DNA of 64,000 nt. It comes from Anaerolineales bacterium (GTDB lineage: Bacteria > Chloroflexota > Anaerolineae > Anaerolineales > Villigracilaceae). The stretch spans positions 645,833 through 709,832 of the forward strand of contig JAIXKJ010000003.1 in NCBI GenBank assembly GCA_026928255.1, given 5' to 3'. The notes beneath the pieces are model-generated. The model saw nothing but the letters and a program-made list of their open reading frames with translations. It searched no databases and was not told the origin of the DNA. Made by a program: the position numbers and the translations under genes. Below are positions 35,518-45,142 of this stretch, piece after piece. The number at the start of each line of letters is the position of its first letter. Positions within the stretch are counted from its first letter, which is position 1.

Positions 35518-37020
35518 ATGTTCAAAAAAGTTTTAGTCGCCAATCGCGGAGAAATCGCCGTCCGCATTTTACGCGCCTGCCGCGAATTGGGTTTGGAAAC
35601 CGTCGCCGTCTTCTCCGAAGCGGATCGCAGCGCCTTGCACGTTCGCTACGCGGACGAAGCCTATTTGCTCGGTCCCGCCCCTTCGCGGGAATCCTACCTT
35701 CGCGCCGACAAGATTTTTGAAATCGCCAAACGCTCCGGCGCGGACGCGATTCACCCAGGCTACGGCTTCCTCGCCGAGCGCGAAGATTTCGCCGCCGAAT
35801 GCGCCGAACGCGGCATCAACTTCATCGGACCGAAACCGTCCGCCATTGCGGCGATGGGAGACAAAGCCCAAGCCCGCGCCACCGTCATCAAGGCGGGCGT
35901 GCCTGTCGTGCCAGGCACCGAAGACACCGGCAATTTGACCAACGACGACTTATTGCGAATCGCTCCGAGCGTCGGCTTTCCGCTGTTGATCAAAGCGACG
36001 GCGGGCGGCGGCGGAAAGGGCATGCGCGAAGTCCGCAATTTGGAAGAAATGCCAACCTTGCTTGAGTCGGCGCGGCGCGAAGCGGAATCCGCATTTGGCG
36101 ACGGCAACGTCTATCTTGAAAAATTAATCGAAGGCGCGCGACACATCGAATTTCAAATCATCGCTGATTCGCACGGAAACGTCATTCACCTTGGCGAGCG
36201 CGAATGTTCGATTCAACGCCGTCATCAAAAATTAGTGGAAGAATCGCCTTCGCCTTTTCTCGACGAAGAGCTGCGCGAAAAAATGGGAACGGTCGCCGTC
36301 AAAGCCGCGCAATCGGTGGATTACCTCAACGCGGGGACGATTGAATTTCTAGTGGACAAAGACCGCAATTTTTACTTCCTTGAAATGAACACGCGCTTGC
36401 AGGTGGAGCATCCCGTTACCGAATTGGTTACGGGCATTGACATCGTCGCCGAGCAATTGCGCATCGCGCGCGGACGACAATTAAGTTATACGCAAGAGCA
36501 AATTCAATTCAACGGACACGCCATCGAATGCCGCGTCAACGCCGAAGACCCGTTTAACAATTTCATCCCGTCCACAGGGCTGATTACGCACAGCATCATC
36601 CCCACCGGTCCGGGCGTCCGCGTGGACACGGGCGTTTATCCAGGCTTTGAGATTACGCCTTATTACGACCCGATGATTGCCAAGTTAATCGTCTGGGGCG
36701 AAACGCGCGCGCAAGCCATTTTGCGAATGCGCCGCGCGTTGGAAGAATATCGCGTCGTCGGCGTGCGGACAAACATCCCCTTCCACCAAACGCTGATGGA
36801 TTCGCACCGCTTCATGGGCGGACAATTTGACACGCGCTTCGTTGAAGAGCGCTTCTCGATGGAATCCGCCATTGACGAGGCGCAAGCGGAAATCGCCGCC
36901 ATTCTCGCCACGCTGGTTTCGCATCAAGAAATGGAACGCTCCGCGCAGGTTGTCCGCACGAACGAGCGCGACGCCAGCAATTGGAGATGGGTCAGCCGCT
37001 GGGAACGGATGCACCGATAA
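35518..37020 (+). CDS. accC: Biotin carboxylase subunit of acyl-CoA carboxylase
   Basis: 500 residues. ATP-grasp enzyme with [20 protein letters not shown] at the start, [14 protein letters not shown] (ATP loop), [17 protein letters not shown], and [20 protein letters not shown]. It carboxylates the biotin on the BCCP encoded next, using ATP and bicarbonate. AGAGAGGC precedes the start. The C-terminal 30 residues extend a little past the standard end. Confidence 0.95.
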   Translation: MFKKVLVANRGEIAVRILRACRELGLETVAVFSEADRSALHVRYADEAYLLGPAPSRESYLRADKIFEIAKRSGADAIHPGYGFLAEREDFAAECAERGINFIGPKPSAIAAMGDKAQARATVIKAGVPVVPGTEDTGNLTNDDLLRIAPSVGFPLLIKATAGGGGKGMREVRNLEEMPTLLESARREAESAFGDGNVYLEKLIEGARHIEFQIIADSHGNVIHLGERECSIQRRHQKLVEESPSPFLDEELREKMGTVAVKAAQSVDYLNAGTIEFLVDKDRNFYFLEMNTRLQVEHPVTELVTGIDIVAEQLRIARGRQLSYTQEQIQFNGHAIECRVNAEDPFNNFIPSTGLITHSIIPTGPGVRVDTGVYPGFEITPYYDPMIAKLIVWGETRAQAILRMRRALEEYRVVGVRTNIPFHQTLMDSHRFMGGQFDTRFVEERFSMESAIDEAQAEIAAILATLVSHQEMERSAQVVRTNERDASNWRWVSRWERMHR

Positions 37021-37030
37021 AGGAAGCGCT

Positions 37031-37528
37031 ATGAAATATGTAACCTCAATCGAAGACAAAGAGTACGTCATTGAAATCGTGGACGACGGTCATGTGCGCG
37101 TCAACGGGCGGCTGGTGGAAGTCAACTTTGAATCGGTCAACGGGCAGCCCGTTTATTCATTATTGCTCGACGGAAAGTCTTACGAGTCTTACGTCTATTC
37201 GGGCGACGAAGATTGGCAAGTTCTCTTGCGCGGGCGGCAGTATCAAGTCAAAGTAGAGGACGAACGAGAAAAACGTCTGCGGGCGGCGGGCGGAGGCGGC
37301 GCGGCGCAAGGCGGCGAGCTTTCCCTCAAAGCGCCGATGCCCGGCTTAGTCGTCGTCATTCCCGTCCGCGAAGGGCAAGAAATCAAAAAAGGCGACGTGC
37401 TTGTGATTCTCGAATCGATGAAAATGCAAAACGAGTTGAAAGCGCCGCGAGACGGAATCGTCGGCGCAATTAAAGTCAAGGCGGGCGAGAGCGTCGAGCA
37501 AAAACAAATCCTTCTTAACTTGCAATGA
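37031..37528 (+). CDS. Biotin carboxyl carrier protein
   Basis: 165 residues; ATG 37031 follows AAGGAAG and the longer open frame upstream overlaps the carboxylase. The biotin Lys131 is in ILESMKMQNELKAP, in a C-terminal biotinyl domain of about 75 residues. The N-terminal 90 residues (HVRVNGRLVEVNFES, SYESYVYSGDEDWQV) form an extra beta domain seen in propionyl/pyruvate-type carriers. Ends overlapping the CYTH gene by 4 bp. Confidence 0.93.
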   Translation: MKYVTSIEDKEYVIEIVDDGHVRVNGRLVEVNFESVNGQPVYSLLLDGKSYESYVYSGDEDWQVLLRGRQYQVKVEDEREKRLRAAGGGGAAQGGELSLKAPMPGLVVVIPVREGQEIKKGDVLVILESMKMQNELKAPRDGIVGAIKVKAGESVEQKQILLNLQ

Positions 37529-38133
37529 ACGGACGAGAAACCGAAGTCAAATTTTTAGTTAGAGATTTAGGACGAATTGAAACGCGCCTTCAAAACTGGG
37601 GGGCGCGTTTAATTCAAGCGCGAGTTCGAGAGAGCAATTTGCGTTTCGACAACGAGCAAGGCGAACTGCGAAAAGAATCTCGCGTTCTGCGTTTGCGAAA
37701 AGATTCCGAATCTAAATTAACCTTCAAAGGCGCGAGCGAAAGGCTCGAAAGCGGAATCATCACCCGCCAAGAAATTGAATTTGTCGTCGGCGATTTCGAC
37801 GCGGCAAAAAACTTTCTGCAAGCGTTGGGCTTCAAGCCGATTCTCTTTTACGAAAAATTCCGCGCGACCTATCAACTGCGCGAAGCGCAAATTATGCTCG
37901 ACGAATTGCCCTACGGCGCTTTCGTCGAAATCGAAAGCAAAAGCGTCGCCGCGATTCAAGAAACGGCAAATTTGTTGCGCCTCAATTTAGACGCGGCAGT
38001 CAAAGCGGGCTACTCCGCTTTGTTCAAGCGCGTCGCCGCTAAGCACAACCTCGACGAAAATCTGTTAAGTTTTCAAGCGCTCGCACAAATTACGCTATCT
38101 CCCGAAGACCTTCAAATCGCCTACGCCGATTGA
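37525..38133 (+). CDS. CYTH-domain protein (class IV adenylate cyclase or triphosphatase)
   Basis: 202 residues. The ExExK motif is ETEVKF at the N-terminus, followed by RVLRLRKDSESKLTFKGAS and the acidic strand YGAFVEIESKSV, forming the triphosphate tunnel. Family members make cAMP or hydrolyse thiamine triphosphate or inorganic triphosphate with Mg2+; which one is not readable. It is coupled to BCCP by a 4-bp overlap, and its 3' end overlaps murI by 13 bp. Confidence 0.85.
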   Translation: MNGRETEVKFLVRDLGRIETRLQNWGARLIQARVRESNLRFDNEQGELRKESRVLRLRKDSESKLTFKGASERLESGIITRQEIEFVVGDFDAAKNFLQALGFKPILFYEKFRATYQLREAQIMLDELPYGAFVEIESKSVAAIQETANLLRLNLDAAVKAGYSALFKRVAAKHNLDENLLSFQALAQITLSPEDLQIAYAD

Positions 38134-38951
38134 ATCAATTTATCGTCGCCCCGCCAAAGCGCCGTCTCGACTTTCGCCTCGACGTCTAGCAACGTCCGCA
38201 AATTGGACTGAAACGCATTCGCCGCGCCCGACGTGATAAAGCGGATTTGCCCGCTTTGCGGATTTTTATTTAACCTCTCCCCCGCCTCTAACAGACGTTT
38301 GACCTGTTTCGCCACTGCAGGCGCGGGGTCTATCACCCGAACCTTATCTCCCGCAATTTCTTTAATTAGCGGAATCACAAACGGGTAATGCGTGCAGCCT
38401 AAAACGACCGCATCAATATTTTCTTCAAGCATCGGGCGCAACGCGGAATATAAAATTCGGCGCGTTTCTTCTCCCCGCAAATTTCCGCGTTCGATTTCTT
38501 GCACCAAACCTTCGCAAACGTCTTGAAATAATTCCACGTCGCTGGCAAAGCGCTCGACGACAGAAGCGTATAACGCGCCTTGAAATGTGGCGGGAGTCGC
38601 CAACACGCCGACCTTGCCCGTGCGCGTCGTCTCCGCCGCAGGTTTGACGGCAGGCTCCATGCCGACGAATTGCGCCTCGCGGAAGGTTTCGCGCAAATGA
38701 GTCAGCGCCGCCGCCGAAGCCGTATTGCAAGCGACGACGACGATCTTAGAATTTTGTTCAAGCAAAAAACGCGCAATCGTTTCGGAGAATTTTTGAATCT
38801 GCGTCAGCGGGCGCGCGCCGTAAGGGACATGCGCTTGGTCGCCAAAGTAAATCAAGTTTTCGTTTGGCAACAAAGCGCGGACTTCGCGCAACACCGAAAG
38901 TCCGCCCGCGCCTGAATCAAAAATGCCGATTGGAGATTTAGAATCAATCAT
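38121..38951 (-). CDS. murI: Glutamate racemase
   Basis: 276 residues. GIFDSGAGGLSVLREVRALL, IVVACNTASAAALTH (first catalytic Cys) and AVVLGCTHYPFVIPLI (second catalytic Cys). It supplies D-glutamate for peptidoglycan. It lies downstream of rplS, separated by a terminator hairpin, and runs against the CYTH gene. Confidence 0.97.
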   Translation of the reverse strand: MIDSKSPIGIFDSGAGGLSVLREVRALLPNENLIYFGDQAHVPYGARPLTQIQKFSETIARFLLEQNSKIVVVACNTASAAALTHLRETFREAQFVGMEPAVKPAAETTRTGKVGVLATPATFQGALYASVVERFASDVELFQDVCEGLVQEIERGNLRGEETRRILYSALRPMLEENIDAVVLGCTHYPFVIPLIKEIAGDKVRVIDPAPAVAKQVKRLLEAGERLNKNPQSGQIRFITSGAANAFQSNLRTLLDVEAKVETALWRGDDKLIQSA

Positions 38952-38958
38952 CCCTGAA

Positions 38959-38986
38959 AGAAAAAATCCCGACTTTCATCGGGATT
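38959..38986 (-). terminator. Intrinsic terminator after rplS
   Basis: AATCCCGA (38965-38972) and TCGGGATT (38979-38986) stem; on the minus strand a TTTTTTCTT run follows. Partial read-through into murI is likely since murI lacks another obvious promoter. Confidence 0.8.
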
Positions 38987-38999
38987 GAGCAAACAACGA

Positions 39000-39347
39000 C
39001 TAGGAAAATCTTTCCTTGATGCGGGCGCTTTTGCCGGTCAACCCGCGCATGTAGTAGAGTTGAGCGCGGCGGACTTTGCCGTGTCGCTCCACGACGATTT
39101 TATCCACGCGCGGCGAACGCAGCAAGAAAGTGCGCTCTACGCCGATGCCGTTCGACGCCATGCGGCGCACGGTTACGGAGGCATTGTTTCCGCTGTTTCG
39201 CAAGCGAATTACCAAGCCTTTGAATTCCTGAATACGCTCGCGTTCGCCTTCTTTAATTTTTACATGAACGCTGACGGTGTCGCCTGCGGCGAGTTGCGGA
39301 ATTTTTTCGTTATCTTTTGCCTCGACGGCTTTAATCATGTCTGCCAT
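39000..39347 (-). CDS. rplS: 50S ribosomal protein L19
   Basis: 115 residues. [53 protein letters not shown] and [20 protein letters not shown] are the standard L19 sequence. It lies at the 30S-50S interface. It has a consensus promoter 50 bp upstream and a terminator just after. Confidence 0.98.
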   Translation of the reverse strand: MADMIKAVEAKDNEKIPQLAAGDTVSVHVKIKEGERERIQEFKGLVIRLRNSGNNASVTVRRMASNGIGVERTFLLRSPRVDKIVVERHGKVRRAQLYYMRGLTGKSARIKERFS

Positions 39348-39396
39348 TTCGTTCTTCCTAACTTTTTATGATGGTTTCTAACCTACGCGAGGGCGG

Positions 39397-39425
39397 ATTA
39401 TAGCACGGATGAGCGCGATTCACAA
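39397..39425 (-). promoter_or_regulatory. Promoter of rplS
   Basis: TTGTGA (39425-39420), 17-bp spacer, TATAAT (39402-39397) with an extended TGC before it, on the minus strand. Predicted start near 39390; leader about 42 bp with GGAAGAACG before the ATG. Confidence 0.85.
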
Positions 39426-39432
39426 GAACCAA

Positions 39433-40677
39433 TTACTCGTATTTGCGAATCGCCAACACTGCGTTATGTCCGCCGAAGCCGAACGCATTGCTGAGCGCCA
39501 ACGAGATTTTCGCCTCGCGCGCTTTGTTCGGGATGTAATCCAAATCACATTCGGGGTCGGGCGTTCGGTAATGAATGGTCGGCGGCAAAATTCCTTCGCG
39601 GATGGCATGGACGCAGAAAATGGCTTCCAACGCGCCCGTCGCGCCCATCATGTGTCCCGTCATAGATTTCGTGGACGAGATTGGGGTTTTGTACGCCGCC
39701 TCGCCGAAGACGGCTTTCACGGCGCGGGTTTCGGACAAGTCGTTCAAAGCGGTTCCCGTCCCGTGCGCGTTGATGTAGCCGACTTCGTCGAGATTCGCCT
39801 GCGCGGATTGCAACGCCATGCGAATCGCCGCCGCGCCGCCCGCCCCTGCCTCGTGCGGAGCGGTTACATGGAAAGCGTCTGCTGTCGCGCCGTAACCCGC
39901 CAACTCCGCCAAAATGTTCGCGCCGCGCGCTTTCGCGTCCGACTCGCGCTCCAAGACCAAAACCGCTCCGCCCTCGCCCATCACCAAGCCGTCGCGTTCT
40001 TTGTCAAACGGCTGCGGAATCATTTCGTATTGATCATTGCGACGAGACATCGCGCCGACGCGGTCAAACGCGGCGACGCCGGTGGCGGTAATCGTCGCTT
40101 CCGCCGCGCCCGCTAAGGCGGCGTCAATCATGCCTGCGCGAAGCATCATCAACGCCGTGCCGATTCCGTCCGCGCCCGAAGCGCAAGCGGACGCCACCGA
40201 GAAGCACGGACCTTTAATGCCAAATTCAATTGCCGTCATGCCTGCGCCGCCGTTCGGCATCAACATCGGAATCAAAAACGGGCTGACGCGCCGCGGACCT
40301 TCTTCGTGATTTTGGATAATCGCTTCTTGAAGCGAGTACAACCCGCCGACGGCGGACGAAATAATTATGCCAATGCGCCCGGCGTTCTCTTCCGTAATTT
40401 GCAAATTGGAACTCGCCAGCGCTTCTTTCGCGGCGGCGACGGCGAATTGCTCGAAGCGGTCGCGGCGGCGCGCCTCGCGCGCTTCCATAAAATTTTCGGG
40501 CGCAAAGTTTTTCACTTCCGCCGCAATGTGGACTTGCAGTTTCGCTTTATGCGAATCAAATTGCTTAATTGGCGCGACGCCCGACACGCCGTTAACAACA
40601 TTCGACCATGATTCCTGAACATTCAATCCCAGCGGACTGACCGTACCCATGCCTGTAATCACAATCCGTTCTTGCAT
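39433..40677 (-). CDS. fabF: 3-oxoacyl-ACP synthase II (FabF type)
   Basis: 414 residues. Catalytic triad: Cys in SVASACASG, His in INAHGTGTALND and His in STKSMTGHMMGATG; the C-terminal NAFGFGGHNAVL loop is intact. It condenses malonyl-ACP with acyl-ACP in fatty-acid elongation. It is one of two FabF paralogues in the window. GGAGGA precedes the ATG and a TATATT sequence lies further upstream. No acyl-carrier-protein gene is adjacent. Confidence 0.95.
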   Translation of the reverse strand: MQERIVITGMGTVSPLGLNVQESWSNVVNGVSGVAPIKQFDSHKAKLQVHIAAEVKNFAPENFMEAREARRRDRFEQFAVAAAKEALASSNLQITEENAGRIGIIISSAVGGLYSLQEAIIQNHEEGPRRVSPFLIPMLMPNGGAGMTAIEFGIKGPCFSVASACASGADGIGTALMMLRAGMIDAALAGAAEATITATGVAAFDRVGAMSRRNDQYEMIPQPFDKERDGLVMGEGGAVLVLERESDAKARGANILAELAGYGATADAFHVTAPHEAGAGGAAAIRMALQSAQANLDEVGYINAHGTGTALNDLSETRAVKAVFGEAAYKTPISSTKSMTGHMMGATGALEAIFCVHAIREGILPPTIHYRTPDPECDLDYIPNKAREAKISLALSNAFGFGGHNAVLAIRKYE

Positions 40678-40757
40678 TTTTCCTCCGACAAAAAGAATAT
40701 AACATCATTAACAACACGGATTTTTATAAATCGTGTCGCTCTCATTTTGATTTTTTG

Positions 40758-41225
40758 CTAGTCCCCCGACGCGGGAATGTATTCGCCCTCGATCCACGTT
40801 TCGCCGTTTTCCCCAACTTCTTTTTTCCAAATCGGGACGATTTCTTTTAAGCGGTCAATGCCGTAACGCGCCGCCTCGAAGACTCCCGTGTCGCGGTGCG
40901 CCGCCGTGCAAGCGATGAGAATCGTCGGCGTTTTTGGGTACAGTTTGCCGATGCGCTGAACAATGGCGATGCCTTCGACGGAATTCCAGCGTTCGCGGAT
41001 TTCGTCGGCGACTTGTTTCATTTTCGCTTCCGCCATTGGGACGTAGGCTTCATATTCAAGGTAGGCGGTGCGACGCTCTTCGCCGCGCTTGGTAACGCCG
41101 CGCACCACGCCCGTAAAAATTGCCGCCGCGCCGCTGGACGTCAAGGTAATTTCTTCAAGCAGTTTGTCTAAGTTAATTTCCGCTTCGGTAACGGAATAAA
41201 CGGTTGGGAAATTCATAAGCGTCAT
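40758..41225 (-). CDS. moaE: Molybdopterin synthase catalytic subunit
   Basis: 155 residues. AAAIFTGVVRGVTKRGEERR, YLEYEAYVPMAEAKMKQVAD and IVQRIGKLYPKTPTILIACT, then WKKEVGENGETWIEGEY. It inserts sulfur into precursor Z with MoaD as donor. MoaE overlaps moaD by 4 bp (an internal ATG at codon 4 is an alternative start). Confidence 0.95.
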   Translation of the reverse strand: MTLMNFPTVYSVTEAEINLDKLLEEITLTSSGAAAIFTGVVRGVTKRGEERRTAYLEYEAYVPMAEAKMKQVADEIRERWNSVEGIAIVQRIGKLYPKTPTILIACTAAHRDTGVFEAARYGIDRLKEIVPIWKKEVGENGETWIEGEYIPASGD

Positions 41226-41470
41226 CCGCCGGAAACGGGCGGGAAAAGCGCCAATTCCGCGTCGGCGGGGATGAACGCATCGTCAAAGGCGTATTCGCGG
41301 TTGACGGAAACCAACGTGGATTTCAGCGCGTCTTTCAACTGCGGATATTGTTCGCCAAGTTTTTCTTTCAACTGCGAGACGGTCATTCCGTTGGGAATGT
41401 TCATCTCCGCCGATTTCGTTCCGACTTTATCGCGGATGGACGCGAAGAATAAAATTTTGATTTGATTCAT
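41222..41470 (-). CDS. moaD: Molybdopterin synthase sulfur carrier subunit
   Basis: 82 residues, ubiquitin-like, ending LFPPVSGG, the C-terminal Gly-Gly that is thiocarboxylated. QIKILFFASIRDKVGT and TVSQLKEKLGEQYPQLK fit MoaD. Starts 3 bp after the end of moaC. Confidence 0.95.
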   Translation of the reverse strand: MNQIKILFFASIRDKVGTKSAEMNIPNGMTVSQLKEKLGEQYPQLKDALKSTLVSVNREYAFDDAFIPADAELALFPPVSGG

Positions 41471-41473
41471 TTT

Positions 41474-41950
41474 TCACTCGTTAATTACGTCGCCGCTTGA
41501 GCCGCCGCGTTTTTCAACCAAGCGGATGTTTTGAATACGCATTGTTTTTTCGGCGGCTTTCGCCATATCATAAATTGTCAGCGCGGCGACAGAGACCGCC
41601 GTCAGCGCTTCCATCTCGACGCCCGTTTTTCCGTAGGTTTTCGCCGTCGCCGTGATGAGGACGCCCGGCAGCGAATCGTCCAATTCAAGGGACACGTCCG
41701 CTTTGGAGAGCGGCAAAGGATGACATAACGGAATCAAGTCCGAGGTCCGCTTTGCGGCGAGGATGCCGGCAATTTGCGCCGTCGTCAGCGCGTCGCCTTT
41801 TTTCATCTGCCCGGCGCGGATTAAATCCAGCGTCTCTTTTTTCATTTGAACTTCGCCGCGCGCGACGGCGACGCGCTCGGTGTCGGGCTTTGCGCCGACG
41901 TCCGCCATATGAATTGCGCCGCGCTCGTCCAAGTGCGTGAGTTTGGTCAT
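41474..41950 (-). CDS. moaC: Cyclic pyranopterin monophosphate synthase
   Basis: 158 residues. [40 protein letters not shown] and [20 protein letters not shown] are the MoaC active-site segments. It makes precursor Z of molybdenum cofactor from the product of MoaA, whose gene is not in the window. mog is encoded at 54803. A TATAAT box 7 bp before the ATG suggests a leaderless mRNA. Confidence 0.97.
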   Translation of the reverse strand: MTKLTHLDERGAIHMADVGAKPDTERVAVARGEVQMKKETLDLIRAGQMKKGDALTTAQIAGILAAKRTSDLIPLCHPLPLSKADVSLELDDSLPGVLITATAKTYGKTGVEMEALTAVSVAALTIYDMAKAAEKTMRIQNIRLVEKRGGSSGDVINE

Positions 41951-41952
41951 GG

Positions 41953-41980
41953 CGCGAATTATACACTGGTATAATTCGCG
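41953..41980. promoter_or_regulatory. Palindromic bidirectional promoter between moaC and scpA
   Basis: Perfect 12-bp inverted repeat CGCGAATTATAC-ACTG-GTATAATTCGCG carrying TATAAT on both strands: plus at 41970-41975 (with extended TGG), minus at 41963-41958. Predicted starts lie about 1-5 bp before each ATG (scpA 41986, moaC 41950), so both messages should be leaderless. No convincing -35 on either side. Confidence 0.75.
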
Positions 41981-41985
41981 GGCTT

Positions 41986-42759
41986 ATGAACAGTTTTTTG
42001 GGAGCGCAACTCGGATCGTATCAAGTGCAAACTTCAGCCTATGAAGGTCCGCTCGACCTTTTGCTGAATTTGATCGAACGCGCCGAATTAGACATTACGA
42101 CCGTTTCGCTCGCTTCGGTAACCGATCAATACCTCGCGCGTCTGCGCGGGTTAGAACAACAGCAGCCCGAAGAAATTTCTTCGTTTTTAGTCATCGCCGC
42201 CAAATTAGTGCAAATCAAATCGGAGGCGCTTTTGCCGCGCCCGCCGCAACGCCCGCCCGACGAAGAAGACCCCGCCGTTTCGTTGGTCGAGCAGTTGAAG
42301 TTGTACAAGCGCTACAAAGAAATCGCGGCGTGGGCGGACGCGCGTCAACGGCAAAATTTGCGGACGTATCTGCGCGTGGCGCCGCCGCCCAAAGCGGAGC
42401 CGAAGTTAGACCTCTCCAATTTGACGCTTGAAAAATTTCTCGCGGCGGCTGAGTCGGCGTTTGCGCGAGAAAAAGAAAAGAAGCCGCTCGAAACGGTCAT
42501 CGCCGCGCCGAAGGTAACCATCCGCGAGAAAATTGATTACATCACTACAACGCTGAAAACGATTCAGCGCATGACTTTTAGCGGGCTGGTCGCAGACAAA
42601 GCCTCGCGGGTGGAAATCGTCGTTACTTTTTTAGCGCTGCTAGAATTAGTTAAGCGTTATCGCGTTACCGCAAAGCAAGAGACGCTCTTCGGCGACATCG
42701 AATTTGAACGCAGCGAAAATTGGGCGGACAACGAAGAAATCGAAATCGAGTTTGAGTAA
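41986..42759 (+). CDS. scpA: Segregation and condensation protein A
   Basis: 257 residues, kleisin. YEGPLDLLLNLIERAELDIT near the start (SMC-head binding), SSFLVIAAKLVQIKSEALLP, and a C-terminal winged helix (TFSGLVADKASRVEIVVTF-like, EIVVTFLALLELVKRYRV). It bridges the SMC heads together with ScpB. It is not next to scpB, unlike most bacteria. Confidence 0.95.
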   Translation: MNSFLGAQLGSYQVQTSAYEGPLDLLLNLIERAELDITTVSLASVTDQYLARLRGLEQQQPEEISSFLVIAAKLVQIKSEALLPRPPQRPPDEEDPAVSLVEQLKLYKRYKEIAAWADARQRQNLRTYLRVAPPPKAEPKLDLSNLTLEKFLAAAESAFAREKEKKPLETVIAAPKVTIREKIDYITTTLKTIQRMTFSGLVADKASRVEIVVTFLALLELVKRYRVTAKQETLFGDIEFERSENWADNEEIEIEFE

Positions 42760-42811
42760 TCTGTCTCTGTTCGTCTGCGGCAAATTTTAATTCAACATTT
42801 AGAGGTGTTCG

Positions 42812-44866
42812 ATGCCCAATCATTTAATAAATTCAAATTCCCCTTACCTTTTACAACACGCCAACAACCCGGTAGATTGGTTCGCTTGGGGAGAAGAAGC
42901 CTTAAGCAAAGCGCAAGCCGAAGACAAACCGATTTTCCTTTCCATCGGTTACGCCGCCTGCCATTGGTGCCACGTCATGGAGCGCGAATCTTTTGAAGAC
43001 GCGGAAACCGCCGCGATTATGAACGAATATTTCGTCAACATCAAAGTTGACCGCGAGGAACGCCCCGACTTAGACAACATTTACATGCAAGCCACAATGG
43101 CGCTGACCGGCTCCGGCGGCTGGCCCATGTCCGTCTTCCTCACGCCCGACCGCAAACCGTTTTTCGCAGGGACTTACTTTCCGCCCGAACGCCGCCAGAA
43201 TTTCCCCTCCTTCAAAGAAGTTCTGCTGACGCTCGCCGCCGCCTGGAAAGAAGATCGCGCCGCCGCCGAAAAAGCGGGCGCGGAGGTTTTCAAACACCTC
43301 GACACGCAATTAAAATCCAGCCTAGAAAACGCCCTCGCCGCGCCTCACCTCCGCGCCGTCGCCGACGCGATGGAAACTACCTATCTTTGGGGCACAGGCG
43401 GCTGGGGCGACGCGCCAAAATTTCCGCAACCGATGGCGCTGGATTTTCTGCTCCATCACGCGCTCGTTGACGAACAAGAAAAAAAAGACGAATATATTAA
43501 ATTGATCGAACACGCGCTCGAAGCGATGGCGCGCGGCGGCATGTATGACGTAATCGGCGGCGGCTTCTCGCGTTACAGCACGGACGACCGCTGGCGCGTT
43601 CCGCATTTTGAAAAAATGTTATACGACAACGCTTTGCTCGCCCGCGTTTATCTGCACGCTTGGCAAGTTACGCGCAACCCGTTTTTCAAGCGCGTCGTCG
43701 AGGAAACCGTCGGCTTTGTCGCCAACGAACTAAGCGACTCGCAAGGCGGATTTTATTCTTCGCTCGACGCGGACTCGGAAGGCGAAGAAGGCAAATTTTA
43801 CGTTTGGACGTTGGGCGAAATCCGCGCGGCGCTAAAAGAGGATTCGCCGTTTTTTGAAGCGGCATACGGAATCCGCTTTGAAGGAAATTGGGAAGGCAAA
43901 ACCGTTTTGCAACGTGCGCTGGACGATTCCGCTCTCGCCGCCCGCTTCAATCTGGACCTTGAAACGGTCGCCGCAAAAATAGCGGACTCTCGCTCGCGAC
44001 TGTACGCCGTCCGCGCCGCCCGTCCCCGCCCGCGCACGGACGATAAAGTCCTCGCCTCGTGGAACGGTTTGATGTTAACCGTCCTTGCAGAAGCGGCGCG
44101 CGCTTTCAGCGAAGACGACGCTAAATCCAAATCTTATCTCGAATTGGCTACGCGAAGCGCAAATTTCCTGCTCGACAATTTACACCTCGACGGAAAACTT
44201 TATCGCTCTTGGCGCGAAGGCAAAGTCGCGCAAAACGCTTTTCTTGAAGATTACGCTTCGCTCATTCTCGGCTTGCTCGAACTTTATCAAACCGATTTCA
44301 ACGAACGCTGGTTTGTCGCGGCGAAAGAACTTGCCGACGCCATGCTCGAACGCTTCGACGACCCGCGCGGCGGATTCTTCGACGCGCCCGAAGACGCGCA
44401 TCTGCTATTCCGCCCGAAAGACGTGCAAGACAATGCCCTGCCCTGCGGAAATTCTTTAGCCTGCGAAGCGTTGTTGAAGTTAGCCGCTTACACGGGCGAA
44501 GGGACATATCGCGTCAAAGCGGAAAGCGCGTTGGGCTTGGTTTCAAAATTCGTCATGCAATATCCGCTCGGTTTTGGCAGATGGCTTTGGGCGGCGCAAC
44601 TGGCGAACGGATCGTTGAAAGAAGTCGCGGTTGTGAGCAAAACGCAAAATGTCGATTTTCAAAATTTGCTGAACGCCGTTCAACGCGATTACCGCCCCAA
44701 CGTCGTCGTGGCGGCGACGACAAATTTGCAAGAAAAAAGCGCCGTTCCGCTTTTAGAGAATCGCCCGACGCTCGACGGCAAAGCGACCGTTTACGTCTGC
44801 GAGCGCTTCGCCTGCAAACAACCGACGACGGACGCGGAAAAATTAATCGCCCAATTGAACGCCTAA
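42812..44866 (+). CDS. Thioredoxin-like DUF255 protein (YyaL/SSP411 type)
   Basis: 684 residues. N-terminal thioredoxin-like domain with [20 protein letters not shown] and [16 protein letters not shown] (CxxC-type site), then a long alpha/alpha-barrel resembling six-hairpin glycosidases, with [20 protein letters not shown] and [20 protein letters not shown]. Homologues (human SPATA20) are of unknown activity, possibly redox or sugar related. AGAGGTG precedes the start and a strong terminator follows. Confidence 0.94.
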   Translation: MPNHLINSNSPYLLQHANNPVDWFAWGEEALSKAQAEDKPIFLSIGYAACHWCHVMERESFEDAETAAIMNEYFVNIKVDREERPDLDNIYMQATMALTGSGGWPMSVFLTPDRKPFFAGTYFPPERRQNFPSFKEVLLTLAAAWKEDRAAAEKAGAEVFKHLDTQLKSSLENALAAPHLRAVADAMETTYLWGTGGWGDAPKFPQPMALDFLLHHALVDEQEKKDEYIKLIEHALEAMARGGMYDVIGGGFSRYSTDDRWRVPHFEKMLYDNALLARVYLHAWQVTRNPFFKRVVEETVGFVANELSDSQGGFYSSLDADSEGEEGKFYVWTLGEIRAALKEDSPFFEAAYGIRFEGNWEGKTVLQRALDDSALAARFNLDLETVAAKIADSRSRLYAVRAARPRPRTDDKVLASWNGLMLTVLAEAARAFSEDDAKSKSYLELATRSANFLLDNLHLDGKLYRSWREGKVAQNAFLEDYASLILGLLELYQTDFNERWFVAAKELADAMLERFDDPRGGFFDAPEDAHLLFRPKDVQDNALPCGNSLACEALLKLAAYTGEGTYRVKAESALGLVSKFVMQYPLGFGRWLWAAQLANGSLKEVAVVSKTQNVDFQNLLNAVQRDYRPNVVVAATTNLQEKSAVPLLENRPTLDGKATVYVCERFACKQPTTDAEKLIAQLNA

Positions 44867-44900
44867 AAAAACAGACCGCTTGCGCGGCCTGTTTTTTTTT
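44865..44900. terminator. Bidirectional terminator between DUF255 and tatA genes
   Basis: AAAAAAACAG-CCGC stem pairing with GCGG-CTGTTTTTTTTT, loop TTGC; A-runs and T-runs on both sides. Serves both converging genes, and the tatA stop codon lies in the T-run. Confidence 0.92.
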
Positions 44901-45084
44901 ACTTCGTTTCCGAATCGCTGTCGGATTTTTTCTCGGCTTCGTCGTCGCCGCTTAATCCTTCGCGAAAGGATTTGATGCTTTTTCCAATTTCGCCGGCAAC
45001 TTTGCCGATGCGTCCCGGTCCAAAAACCAGAACGACGATAATCAGAATAACGATCCATTCCGAACCGCGCGGTAAACCTAACAT
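44899..45084 (-). CDS. tatA: Twin-arginine translocase subunit TatA
   Basis: 61 residues. Short N-terminal membrane helix (EWIVILIIVVLVFGPGRIGK), amphipathic helix (VAGEIGKSIKSFREGL), acidic Asp/Ser tail. It forms the protein-conducting ring for folded proteins at the inner membrane. tatC is not present nearby. Confidence 0.95.
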   Translation of the reverse strand: MLGLPRGSEWIVILIIVVLVFGPGRIGKVAGEIGKSIKSFREGLSGDDEAEKKSDSDSETK

Positions 45085-45142
45085 GTCAATCTCCTTAATT
45101 AAACTTCGCGGTTAATGCTACCATAAACTGTATAAAACAAGT

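Noticed and set aside
36827..37030. Open frame upstream of the BCCP start
   Set aside because: It overlaps the biotin carboxylase gene in another frame; a ribosome site marks ATG 37031.
40714..40736. Hairpin after moaE as a terminator
   Set aside because: Imperfect stem with a bulge and no T-run on the moaE strand.
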